NCBI GenBank assembly: GCA_003184365.1
Contig: NKYR01000139.1
Span: 31,667 to 95,666, forward strand
DNA: 64,000 bases
DNA from: Evernia prunastri
Lineage: Eukaryota; Ascomycota; Lecanoromycetes; Lecanorales; Parmeliaceae
Reading direction: 5' to 3'
A program made the translations under genes and the position numbers. Of this stretch, positions 1 through 10,106 are shown one piece after another. The notes under the pieces were generated by a model. The model saw nothing but the letters and a program-made list of their open reading frames with translations, was not told the DNA's origin and did no database searches. Numbering within the stretch: the stretch's first letter is position 1; every line of letters begins with the position of its first letter.

Positions 1-645
1 CTCGCTCACCCTGATCTTGCTTCCGATTACAATTTTCCCGCGCTCCCTGGCTCGCACCTCAACTTGAAAGACACTCATCCCGTCCTCCAGCTCGTCAGAT
101 CAATCATGCACGTCTTCTCACTCGACAAAAGCATCAATCTCGAAGCACGCTACCTTCGCAAGGAGCTCCTTGCATTCTTCGAGATCAAAGAATTCAGCGC
201 TCAGGCTCGCTTCGAGAACCCGAGCTCCAGCCTCAAATTGGAGCAACTCATCTGTGAGCACTGCACCATGGCGCGCGACCTGGACTTATGTCGAGACGAG
301 GACGTATTGCCGGAAACTGCGACTAAGGACGTGGAGCCAGCAGCGAAGGCGTGGGCCTGCACGACTTGCGGCCATCAGTACGATCGGCTGGCCATTGAAG
401 AGCGCCTTATCGGGCAGGTTCAGAAGGTGCTTGTAGAATGGCAAACCCAGGATCTAAAATGCGGAAAGTGTAAAAAGATTAGGATGAATGATTTCATGGA
501 GCATTGCGGGTGCAGCGGGATTTGGGTGGGTACTGTGAATAGAGAGGATGTTGTCAGCAAGCTGAGGGTGCTCGAGAGAGTGAGCAAGACTTATAAATTG
601 AAGATGTTGGAGGGAGTTATGGGAAATGTTCTTGCGGGGATTTGA
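1..645 (+). CDS. POL2: DNA polymerase epsilon catalytic subunit, C-terminal part (5' truncated by window)
   Basis: The frame is open from base 1 to a TGA at 643-645, giving the last 214 residues of a much larger protein. Pol epsilon is the leading-strand replicative polymerase. Its C-terminal tail carries two cysteine clusters that bind the accessory subunits. Both are visible: an ICEHC pair followed by an ACTTCG pair (roughly residues 100-140 of the fragment), then a CGKCKK pair with a final HCGCSG (about 175-195). The upstream stretch with LRKELLAFFEIKEFS and the ending around VSKLRVLERVSKTYK are also typical of the Pol2 tail. The polymerase and exonuclease domains lie outside the window. 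The gene converges on the reductase gene that ends 190 bp away on the other strand. No frameshift is seen. Confidence 0.93.
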   Translation, partial: LAHPDLASDYNFPALPGSHLNLKDTHPVLQLVRSIMHVFSLDKSINLEARYLRKELLAFFEIKEFSAQARFENPSSSLKLEQLICEHCTMARDLDLCRDEDVLPETATKDVEPAAKAWACTTCGHQYDRLAIEERLIGQVQKVLVEWQTQDLKCGKCKKIRMNDFMEHCGCSGIWVGTVNREDVVSKLRVLERVSKTYKLKMLEGVMGNVLAGI

Positions 646-835
646 GAATGGCGTTTGGGGGGGGGGATGGTTGCTTTTGTACTCATTGTACCTGGATACC
701 ACTGCGAATTGGGACTAGGAGGTCATTGTGAGCGATTAGCGATCAGCATTACTGGAGTTGGCTCCGTGCTATAGTCTATAAAGATCCGCATAAGCCAATT
801 TGTCTATGCACTTTTCTCGTTGTCGTAGTCAGATT

Positions 836-2474
836 CTACTTCGTGGATGGCAGGATCTTCTCCCCTTCCAGTTCGTCCAAACACTCTTCGAATGCATCCC
901 AAGTGTCAATATACCTGCATAAGGGGTGAGTATCAAATCATAATCTCATTTGAAAGGAAGTGAGCGCACCCTGTCCACCCATACTTCCTCGCCTTACTCA
1001 TGCTGATGACAATGTTAAAATTCCTACCCAGCACGAAGCCCAAGAAACCCCACGTAGCTTTCTCGAACGCATCCTTTTCTAACCCTTCTCTCGCTTGGAG
1101 CTTCTCCCACCTGCACATGTTCGAGTCAGCATGATTCGGAGGCACGAGCCCTAAGGTCTGACGCAGGTCTAAGGTACCGAGCAGTCTGAGCCTTTTGCTC
1201 GCTCGGATTACGGATCCTAGGATTCAAGCACAACCTTGATCGGAAGCGAACGGTGTGTAAGAAGGTGCACTTACGCCTTCTTGACATCCTCACGCTGACT
1301 CCATTTGACCAAGTCGATCTTCTGCTCCACTCTGCTTTGCTTGAAATTTTCCTCCAAACCCCGCTCCGCCGCCATTTCGGCCATTGGAGGTTTCTCCGCC
1401 AGCATCATGACGCTGTCGGCGTCCTTGCCCACGTCGACTGCGAACTGGTTGCGTGGGATGTGGCAGTGGAACCGCCTCGCGAGCTTAGGCCACATGTTCT
1501 GCCAGGATTCGCTGTCCCCGTTGACGACGTTGAAAGCCTGGTTGCCGCACTTTGGTTCCATGGCCGCCCAGAGGTTGAACTGTGCGTGCAGGCGGGAGTA
1601 CGTGAAGCTGTCGAAGAGGGTGTAGAACGTCTCGCTACCGGGGAACATGAGGTTGCCGTCAATCTCCTTTGAGATGGCCGTGTAGAGGCCTAGGGACGTG
1701 GCGAGGTTCATGAAGTTGCCTTTTGCGACGCCGATGACGTCGTTGGGGTACGTAACGACCCAATCCCAACAATTAGATTTCTTGGCTCTGTCGGCGAGAA
1801 TGCGCTGTTGATGGTAATAAAAATTTGGGGGACGACCATCACCTTCGATCCAGCGGTCCGATTCTTCCATCGGCTGTTTCGGGCAACCGAGGTGTACGCC
1901 GTATTGCTTTGCGCCTGTTGTGAGGATGACACGTTTGAGCTTCTTGGATGCGCCAGTGATCTCGAGGGCGTCAAGGAAGTTGGCTACCATTGCGCCATTG
2001 ACGTCCCAATTTTCCTCATCGGAGTCTTTCTGGAGGTAGGCAACGAAGACTGGATCAGCACATCGCAGTCAGTATTGCCTACTTGGGAGATAATTTGGAA
2101 CTTGGAGCATGTTTCGAGGATCAAGAACCACATGTCTTGCGACTTGGATTTGGTTAGAAGAGGAAACACGAAATGAAAAAAGCGCACAAAGATACTCTGC
2201 TTCGACGCCCTCAAGCTGTTTTGCCATTCCTTTCGCATCTTTTGTTAAATCGAGGGTATCGTGCTTCACATTCGGTGGGTATTTTTCCTTCTGACTTCTG
2301 GACAAGGCGTGTACAGTTTGCCAATGCCTAGGGTCTTTGCCAAGGGCATGAACGATCTCGCGGCCCAGGATACCTGGTACAAGGAGTGAGATGAGTACAA
2401 AAGAGGAGAAATATCAGCGGATTGCTCATTGGGGGGAGCGAACCTGTAGCCCCAGTAACAATTGCGGAAGGCAT
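836..2474 (-). CDS. PRISE-like short-chain reductase (progesterone 5-beta-reductase/iridoid synthase-like)
   Basis: Five exons read on the minus strand: 2474-2444, 2373-2188, 2049-1275, 1110-970 and 914-836, together 403 residues in one frame. Joining exons 1 and 2 creates a Rossmann motif TGATGILG at residues 7-14. The PRISE family is an extended-SDR group with a Lys in a TTGAKQYG-type motif (here about Lys120) and a Tyr in an NFYY motif (about Tyr150/151). Both are present. Fungal members are NAD(P)H-dependent enone reductases, and some sit in secondary-metabolite clusters (the SirQ type), but the substrate here is unknown. The C-terminus (KYGWTGYIDTW) matches the family pattern of a Gly-Tyr-x-Asp-Thr segment near the end. 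It is a lone gene, convergent with POL2, so a cluster role is not supported. Exon borders are inferred. Confidence 0.82.
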
Positions 2475-3199
2475 GTTGTATGTATGAGTGAGAATTGAAT
2501 GTAAGAAGGGATTGAAGAAGAGTAGAGGGAGGAGTGGAGAGATTGGCAGGTTATACTGGTTATTAAGATACGTAATGATATAGAATGATAGAGCTTCTCG
2601 CTTTGCCGATAAATTACGTGTACGACGTAATAATGACGAATTGAGGATGGGGACATCCGAAGCGCCTTGAGCCGATGAAATTGTCAAACGCCCAGCCGGA
2701 GCCAGCCGGAGCTTTCTCCGTCCCATAGTCTCGCAACTAACTCATCATACTGGTGTATCATACGTATATTGGAGGATGAGATAATCATCGTTAGGAAATG
2801 GAAGCGAGAAGAAACAAGCAGCGACGCAAACAGAGACAAAGGCAGAAACAAAGACAGAAACGGAGGTGCATGTACACTTCAGATTTGATACGTAGGTAGT
2901 TCTTGCGGTGTTGGAACCTCTCCTCGTGGGTTTAGAGTGTGATTGATGTCCGGACGGAATGAGAGCCAAATGACACGAGAGATGGTCGAGAAGCCCAATT
3001 TCTTGCCCGTAGTAAGAGGCCTCGAGCATAAATGGAAAATGGGAAAAATGGGAAATATGTTGTAGCGCAACGCTTCACGTAGAGTAATGGGCAAGAGATA
3101 CTCTACACCGTTTGGACTTCCAGTCGTGCTGATTCTCACCCATTCGTTCTCGCGTCATGTCCACGTTGCATTATTCGTAATAGCTTGTAACTCATATCA
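2475..3199. other. Intergenic: reductase promoter and 3' flank of the Mrx7-like gene
   Basis: This 725-bp stretch lies upstream of the reductase and downstream of the small mitochondrial-type gene, both on the minus strand. Open frames here (for example 2745-3029) show no recognisable domain and are rich in Ser/Val/Cys from simple sequence. Around 2820-2870 there is an A/G-rich run with repeated CAGAAACA/CAGAGACA units. I see no additional gene. Confidence 0.6.
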
Positions 3200-3598
3200 T
3201 CATTTTCTCTGGGATCGAAACTGCTCCTTGATCTCCTCGAGGTAGTGTTCGAGGAAATTCTTGGTTGGCTCTGCGACAAGATCGATGGTCAGCCTGGCGC
3301 CGTTCCTCTCGGTAGAAAGGCACTCACTATCCGCTTTATCTATTTTGGTACCCCCCATCTCTTCCGGATCAGGCCCTTGCCGCATGTGACGGACCTTTTT
3401 ATGTACCTCCCGAACGAATCGGTGGAAGGTTGGGCTTGCGAGGAGCTAATAACAGCATATGAGTGACAGGAGGCCAAATGTCGGGAAAGTGTCATACGCG
3501 AGTGGTCAGCCATGCCTATTCTTGATCAGCCTGGATGTTCTGTATTTGTGGTGTGTGAAGGATGACAAGCTGACCTCAAAGATTCGCATCCACCACAT
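3200..3598 (-). CDS. Small Mrx7/DUF2697-like mitochondrial protein (70 aa)
   Basis: Proposed exons on the minus strand are 3598-3575 (a 24-nt microexon), 3445-3328 and 3270-3200, summing to 71 codons. The last intron has a strong GTGAGT donor, a CTGAC branch site and a CGCAG acceptor. The product starts MWWMRIFELLASPTFHRFV, continues with REVHKKVRHMRQG, then GPDPEEMGGTKIDKAD, and ends in a charged LEEIKEQFRSQRK tail. From memory this resembles the fungal DUF2697/Mrx7 family, components of the mitochondrial MIOREX (expression) assemblies with one short N-terminal membrane-like segment. The family assignment and the first exon are the uncertain parts. An internal ATG in exon 2 is an alternative start but would cut off the conserved FHRFV segment. 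Confidence 0.6.
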
Positions 3599-4324
3599 TA
3601 TCGTGACAACATCTGGTGTGAGAAGCTTCTCAGCTCACACAATCAGAGGTTGGATTGTTAATCATAAATTCGAGTGGGTACCGAAAAGTAGTGTTTGTTT
3701 GATTTTGATACGGTGGCGCTCGAACGGGAGGTCGGTAGGTAATGTAAGGTAAGGTAGGTAAGGTGCATTCGCTAGGTATCTCACCAGAGCGGAAGTGGCA
3801 AAAGAAATCTATTTTTGGTAAAGCGCCAGAAGGTGGTAACTTTAAAGTTACTGACCGGTTGTACTGGCTGATAGGATTATTCATTATTGAGGATTTTGAT
3901 TGAAAAAGGTACAAAGGTACAAGTTATTTTATATGGTGGTGCTACTCTACAATCAAAATCTACATCTAACTTACACTGCTTCTTTCCTCATCCATGATCA
4001 ACGAAACTATATCTTATAAACGCTCCTGCTCTATTTTCATTTCCCTTTTCTTTTTTGGCACTCTTCTTATAAATCTCCAACACTCCTCCCTTGCTTTGCC
4101 TCTTGAGCTGACCTTTGGAATCTCATACAAGTAAACCCAATTATCCTATCCCACTCTCTAATGGTAAATCTTTTTTCTATGCTTTTCTCGCAAGAAAAGA
4201 GCCGTAAAGAGCAGGCGTGACAGACCCAGAGGATTCCCTCAATCTCCAATCCATTTTACGTCTTTCCCCAACACTTTCTTCAGCGTCATCGACCTCTTAA
4301 TGTAATTTACACATACGTGTGGAC
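3599..4324. promoter_or_regulatory. Divergent promoter region between Mrx7-like gene and tyrosine phosphatase
   Basis: This 726-bp spacer separates two divergently transcribed genes and so should contain both promoters. At about 3730-3765 it carries a cluster of the GGTAAGGTAGG motif that recurs in other intergenic regions of the window. From about 4020 to 4110 the + strand is pyrimidine-rich, as is common upstream of fungal genes. No ORF here has supporting features. Confidence 0.5.
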
Positions 4325-5776
4325 ATGACGGCTCCTTCCGCCAAAGGTTTCAGCACGGCATATAAAAGAGCCCGTTCTCAGGAGAGCCCAACGCCTTTGG
4401 CATCACCGCCGGTGTTGAAAGCGACAAAGATTGAAGGAGACGAAGCAGACGAAGCAGAAAGGGCGCAAGTCGAGTCCGGAATCCCGGCTTTCCTCCGTCA
4501 ATCACAAAGCGGTAAGCTTGTCTTTTTCGTGTGTCGTGCATACGCGAGCATGCATATGCAGCTTCTCTTTAGATTATCCACTAAAACCACATAGCTGTTC
4601 GAGCTAAATTCAATGACTTGGCATGGAAGGAGAAGCTCCGCATCTTGCAAGGTCGAAACGATCCATCTTCGCAATGGATCCAAGATACAAGCCCCCATGT
4701 CATGAAGCGGAATCGTTACGGGAACGTCCAGCCGTGGGAAAAGTCTCGTATTCATCTCAAAGTCGCCGAAGGGAAGTCGGACTACATCAATGCTTCACCT
4801 ATATCACTGCGCGATCCAAGAACGGGTATAGAAACAAAATTTATAGCAACCCAAGTATGTCTTACCTGCATCATGCTCTTTCCTGATCGACATGCTGAAC
4901 ACCCTCAAGGGTCCCAAACAATCAGGTTTAAGCCATTTCTGGCACATGATATGGCAGGAAACCACCGACGTAGCTGTCATTGTTATGCTAACGCAAACGC
5001 ACGATGGAACAACCGAGAAATGTTTCCAGTATTTCCCTCTGAATGTCGAGGCCGGGTCTTTTAGAATTGACCCGCTCGACAGAGCGGGCGACACACTGGA
5101 AGGTAATGTGACTTTCTTGGAGTGCCATATGGACGTGGATTCAAAGACAGAGATCCGCAAGTTATCATTGAGTTTCGGGGCAGAAACAAAAGATGTATGG
5201 CATTTCTTGTTCTCCGGCTGGCCAGACTTCGCCGTTCCGGAAGATAGCAACCGTACTGCGCTCTTGGCGCTCTTGAAACTTTGCGCAGAGAAGAACACTT
5301 CGCCTAGTAACCCTAGGATTATTCATTGCAGTGCCGGGGTGGGACGTTCAGGCACATTCATCGCTTTAGAATACCTTCTCGCTCAAGTGGAGTCAGGTGC
5401 AATACTGGATGCTAAAGAGGGCGACGACATGATTTACGATGTGGTGAATCATTTGAGAGAACAAAGAATGCTTATGGTGCAAATGGAGGGACAGTATCAA
5501 TTCCTTTATGAGGTCATTCGGGACCAGCTAAAGGAACGACGTTTACAAGCATCCAGGCAGCACTCGCCAGAGCTTCGAACGCAAGCAAGCGGTCCGAAGG
5601 CCCCAAATAAGGCATCAAATAAGGCACCAAACATGGACGACGCCCGTGACGCAGGTGACTTCTTCGGCAACGCCAAGAATCACGGAGGTCAGCCCGCAAT
5701 CCTACCAGAGGCAAAGCCTGGTGAAAGCCTGAGCGAGGATGCCAGAGCAGAAGGTCAGGATCCCAGTGCGCCCTAA
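4325..5776 (+). CDS. Classical protein tyrosine phosphatase
   Basis: Three exons: 4325-4511, 4595-4854 and 4910-5776, giving 437 residues. The catalytic domain covers about residues 60-370. It shows the KNRYGN/V-type substrate loop (KRNRYGNVQPW), the DYINAS stretch, FIATQGP across the second splice junction, the WPD loop (GWPDF, Asp about 255) and the P-loop HCSAGVGRSG (Cys about 289, Arg about 295). A QMEGQYQFLYEVI segment supplies the Q-loop. It dephosphorylates phosphotyrosine proteins; small fungal PTPs of this kind (Ptp1/Pyp class) act on signalling proteins such as MAP kinases, but the target is not shown here. The 60-residue N-terminus and roughly 70-residue C-terminus are low-complexity, with KAPNKASNKAPN-like repeats. 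All catalytic residues are intact. Confidence 0.93.
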
Positions 5777-6198
5777 GGAATCTGAAGATTTGGGGGCAGG
5801 TCTGAACCTTGATAGATATGCTATGGTTGACGGCCCCTTTGGGACGACATATTTTCTTTGTCTCGGGATGCCTCGTGGTGTTTGCTGCAGGGATATCAGG
5901 AGTATATCTTTGGTTCAATGGGCTATGAGTCATGAAAAGGCGCAGATGGAGTTTCGTGGGGCAACTCAGCACCATTATACCAGGCTAACCATTACCAACA
6001 TGAAATACGTGCAGTATGGGAGTTTTGGGTGCATTCCGAGCAGCTGTTAACAAGGTAGATAGCATTTTAGACGGAAACGAAGAAGCCGGTGAGCGGTAGC
6101 ACAGAAGGATTGTCTACTACTATGATACCTTCTGCTTCCGATAGTACCGCTTGTTGTCAATTGATACCCATATCAGCCTTATAAACCAAGCTACCCTC
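5777..6198. other. Intergenic between convergent genes
   Basis: This 422-bp stretch holds the 3' flanks of the tyrosine phosphatase and RPS26, which point at each other. The open frame running through 5739-6050 overlaps the phosphatase end in another frame and shows nothing recognisable. No gene is called. Confidence 0.6.
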
Positions 6199-6786
6199 TC
6201 ACGCCTGAGCTGTCTTCGCCAGGTTGTTGGCCTGCTGTGGATTTATCTTCTTTCCATCCTTGTTGAACCGAACCCTGGGGGGTGGTGCACGATTGCGGCG
6301 GCCTTCTCGAGAGCGGACACTAGAAGATGACACAGTCAGTCGGAAAAGAACTCCCGGAATGTAATGGGAGAAACGCACCGAACGATCTTGCCGTGAATGG
6401 CACACGAGACGCAGTATTGGAGCTTCAGGTACATTTTCGGGACGGCGTATTCGGGGAAAACAGAGGCATCAGAAATATCACCTGAGTTCAAGGTTCATGC
6501 ATTAGCTCTCGCGATCGTATTAAGCTCCCTGTTGAGTCCACAGCGTAGGTGAAGCTTCGCGGAGGCAAAACCTACGGATAGCAGCACTCTCAACCATGTT
6601 GCGGATCGTGAATCTCTTTATCGCCTTGTCCTTTGGTGTACACCTCGAGCAGTTGGAGCAGCGAATGGGCTTGACATGACCTCGCCCCTTCTTGTTGCGA
6701 CCGCTATAGCAGACAGGTCAGTTACGGGCTTGAGGTTACATGATTCGGGTGTAGGAGGCGTACTTGGACGCTCGCTTCTTGACCAT
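6199..6786 (-). CDS. RPS26: 40S ribosomal protein S26 (eS26)
   Basis: Four coding exons on the minus strand: 6786-6764, 6703-6576, 6481-6379 and 6319-6199, giving 124 residues. The product begins MVKKRASNGRNKKGRGH and contains the zinc-binding cysteines at 23, 26, 74 and 77 (RCSNC and CVSC), the family signature KPIRCSNCSRC, and the basic tail. eS26 sits at the mRNA exit channel of the small ribosomal subunit. Length matches the family (about 115-125). The gene is split by three coding introns plus a likely 5'UTR intron, a usual pattern for fungal ribosomal protein genes. It shares a short divergent promoter with the CBS/PB1 gene. Confidence 0.97.
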
Positions 6787-6796
6787 GATTGCGGTT

Positions 6797-6872
6797 CTGG
6801 AGAGAAGAAAAAGGGTCAGTAAAAGTAAGACTGTAACGACATTTGGTGTTAGGGTGAGCCGGTTTTGCGTAC
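6797..6872 (-). other. Probable 5'UTR intron of RPS26
   Basis: On the minus strand a GTACGC donor follows AAAG, a TACTGACC branch-like site lies near the 3' end, and the pyrimidine-rich stretch ends CTCTCCAG ten bases before the RPS26 ATG. The 76-nt length matches the other introns. A spliced leader intron is common in highly expressed fungal ribosomal protein genes. Confidence 0.6.
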
Positions 6873-7081
6873 CTTTCGACTTCTTTGATCAAAGGGTCGG
6901 TGATTCAAAAGCTCGTTCGTGGCTCACACATTCAAGTGGGAGCCCTTCGCTTATGCTAAAAGCTAACGGTTAATCTCCGGCCTTGGCGGTCGTTTGTTTA
7001 CGAATCGTTGAATGTCCGAATCTCATTCGTCAAGGGGTCGAGTCTATCGCGCCCAATCGACTTTTTATATCCCTTAACATC
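6873..7081. promoter_or_regulatory. Compact bidirectional promoter of RPS26 and CBS/PB1 gene
   Basis: Only about 295 bp separate the two divergent start codons, and about 209 bp remain after the proposed RPS26 leader intron. Both promoters must lie here. A TATA-like TTTTTATATCCC precedes the + strand start by about 25 bp at 7063-7074, though it may lie within the transcript. Confidence 0.45.
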
Positions 7082-9207
7082 ATGTCAGCTACCGGTGGAA
7101 CTTTCAGAGGCACACCAAGTCGAGGAGGTCAAGGCAGAGGTCAGGTACCTGCTTTCGAGAACAGCCCCTCAAACATACCTCGTCCCAAGCTAGAGTCACA
7201 TGCTAGTTCCGCCATGCAAAGTGAGACCGGAAATTCGACGCTGAGTGCGAGCAGGCAGAAGCAGACGAAACGTGATGAGGTCGGGCAATTTTTTGTTTGT
7301 TGCTATGATAGAATACGCTGACACTACCTGCCCAGGCTATTCGCAAGAAGATGGAGGCGGACCTGAACAAGAAGAAGGGCAACGCTACTCGAGCTCGACA
7401 TACCCGAAAAGCCCCGCCTGGAACAGTCCTGGCCCTAAAGCCAAGTCAGGCTCTCCAGATAAAACCAAATACAACCGTGGCAGAAGCGGCCCAATTGATG
7501 GCTGCAAAGCGAGAAGACTGCGTACTTGTCACGGACGACGACGATCGGATTGCTGGTATATTCACGGCTAAAGACCTCGCGTTCCGCGTGGTAGGAGCGG
7601 GTATCAAAGCCAGGGACGTTACCATAGCGGACATCATGACGAAGAACCCTCTATGTGCCCGGACAGATACCAGCGCTACGGATGCTCTGGACCTCATGGT
7701 TCGGAAAGGCTTTCGACATCTGCCAGTCATGGACGAGAACCAGGATATTTCTGGTATCCTGGATATCACAAAGTGTTTCTACGACGCAATGGAAAAGCTG
7801 GAGCGTGCTTACAGCTCGTCGCGGAAATTGTATGACGCTCTTGAGGGTGTGCAGTCAGAACTTGGCTCGAGTCAGCCGCAACAAATCATACAATACGTCG
7901 AGGCTGTAAGGCAGAAGATGTCCGGACCTACACTGGAGTCTGTTTTGAACGGACTGCCGCCAACGACTGTGTCAGTGAGAACATCTGTCAAGGAAGCCGC
8001 AGCCTTGATGAAAGAAAATCACACTACTGCTGTGCTGGTGCAAGACCAGGGTTCGATAACCGGGATATTCACTAGCAAGGATGTTGTCCTTCGAGTCATT
8101 GCTCCAGGATTGGACCCAGCAAATTGCAGCGTTGTGAGGGTAATGACTCCACACCCGGACTTTGCGCCCATGGACATGAGCATACAGGCCGCTTTGAGAA
8201 AAATGCATGACGGCCACTATTTGAACTTGCCGGTCATGAATGAACCTGGGGAAATTGTGGGTATGGTGGATGTGCTCAAGCTCACATACGCGACTCTTGA
8301 ACAGGTCAGTCTGTTGGATTATCACTTGCAGTAAAGCTATTAATACCAACAGATCAATACAATGTCAACCGGAGATAACGAAGGCCCAGCCTGGGGCAAG
8401 TTTTGGCTGTCTCTCGACAACGACTCCGAATCGATGATGTCAGGTGAAGGCAGCCATCGCGCGCATACACCTGGTCATCGATCACTCATGTCCCCAGAGT
8501 TGCTATCCCGTCCAACTGTTGATCGCGTGGATAGTGTGCAGCCGCATGAATCAGCCTCACATAATGGAGATGACGATCGTTCGGAAAGTCCAGAAGAGCC
8601 CCCATCAGCGTCTATGGAAGACTCGCCGTTCCCATTCAAGTTCAAGGCTCCCAGTGGCCGTGTGCATAGGCTCCAAGTCGCTGCATCGGCCGGTATGGAG
8701 GACCTAGCCAGTAATGTGAATGCCAAACTTGGAGGCGAGATTGATGCAGTGGGCGGCGCGGCCATCGTCGAGAACGGGAAGCTGACAGCATCTGGCTACG
8801 CTTTGAGCTATCTGGACAACGAAGGCGACACCGTCTCCATCACGACTGATCAAGATCTCCTAGACGCAATCGCGCTCTCTCGGCAATATCATCGGGAAAA
8901 GGTGGATCTGTTTGTGCATGACCCAGAAAAACCGCCCATGTCAGCGACACTGGATCCTCAGCCGGCAATGTCGAAGCCTCTGACCCCTCCTCCATCGACG
9001 CTCAAGAGCCGGAGGCAGGATGACGACGAGGATGAGATGGTGACGCCGGTGAAAAGGGGGCGGAAGGTGATGCCACAAGCAAAACAGCAGCAGCCGGATC
9101 AGCTCGTTGCAGGATTAGCCAACGAGTTATTGCTGCCAGGGGCGATTGTCACGTTGGCTGTGGTCATCATTGGAGTCTTTACAATTAGTCGCGCCAGTCG
9201 TTCATGA
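7082..9207 (+). CDS. CBS-domain and PB1-domain protein with C-terminal membrane anchor (Mug70-like)
   Basis: Three exons: 7082-7279, 7336-8304 and 8353-9207, giving 673 residues. After a Gly/Ser-rich basic N-terminus there are two tandem CBS pairs. The first covers about 100-220 (VLVTDDDDRIAGIFTAKDLA, then FRHLPVMDENQDISGILD) and the second about 265-390 (VLVQDQGSITGIFTSKDVV, then LNLPVMNEPGEIVGMVDVL). A PB1 domain follows at about 482-570 (FPFKFKAPSGRVHRL). The protein ends in a hydrophobic helix of about 20 residues (PGAIVTLAVVIIGVFTI) with a short basic tail, as in tail-anchored proteins. CBS pairs usually bind adenosine nucleotides and PB1 mediates protein pairing, so a nucleotide-sensing membrane scaffold is plausible. 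The architecture matches fungal Mug70-type proteins; the molecular role is not established. Confidence 0.9.
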
Positions 9208-10106
9208 ACAATACCCCACTTATCTGCACGGAGCAGGTTACTCGTCTTTTTTCTTTGCACAATCTTCTTCTCTGATGTACTCGGTACATGATATATGTAT
9301 GCTAATTACATGTTTCAGTATCCTATTCTGGGTTAGAATTTAGAAGTGAGTGCCTTGAATAAGGGGACGGCGACTGATTTTTTATTTGGAGTTAATTGGC
9401 TACAAATAAATTCGAGTAGCTAAAACAGATGGGGATGGAGGATGGGGGATGGAGTGAAACCAGCGTACGGAGAATGTATATCAAATTGACGACTGACGTT
9501 GCGCAACTGGCAAGAGACCGAGGAGCTGGAGACCGCTGGGCTACTCGCCTACTCGCAGCCTTTCCCGCTTCACTAGGTTACAGTACAGTAAATAGAGTAC
9601 TAGTACTCGTACCATCAGGCTACCTTTACCTCAGGTACACGGTTCCTTACTTTTTATCTTATTTTTCCCTTAGCTTAGGTAGTCTCTAGGTAGGTATTAG
9701 GTACCTTAGGTACATAGTCTCTAGTCTCTACATATTAATTTTTATTTAAATGCTTTACCTTTTTTTATCTTGGCTCCTTGGCCGGTGCGACGGTGCCAGA
9801 AATTCTTTTTTCACTTTCACAAACAACAACAACATTATTATTCTTCAATCCCTCCAATAGATTGTAAACACGCCTGCCATTGGCCTTCTCCTTCCGAACA
9901 TGAACAATCCTCTTGTTGCAAAAGCCTTCAATTTGCTTTAATTCACTCTTTTTTCTGAAAGCTTGCCCTATAATTACAGTAAGGGCGCTTAAGTCCTTCA
10001 CCCTTCTTAAACATCCTATCGCCCGTGTTGACCAACGCGCAAGCTCGCCTTCAATTTACAACTTTGCCTAATAAAATTCGGACGCAGAATTTTTCCATCG
10101 TTCATC
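9208..10106. other. Intergenic with TACCT/AGGTA-rich block
   Basis: About 900 bp lie between two same-strand genes. From about 9590 to 9725 there is a dense run of GTAC, TAGGTA and TACCT words, followed by an AT-rich stretch (9727-9765). The final 120 bp should contain the importin promoter. No coding evidence was found. Confidence 0.6.
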
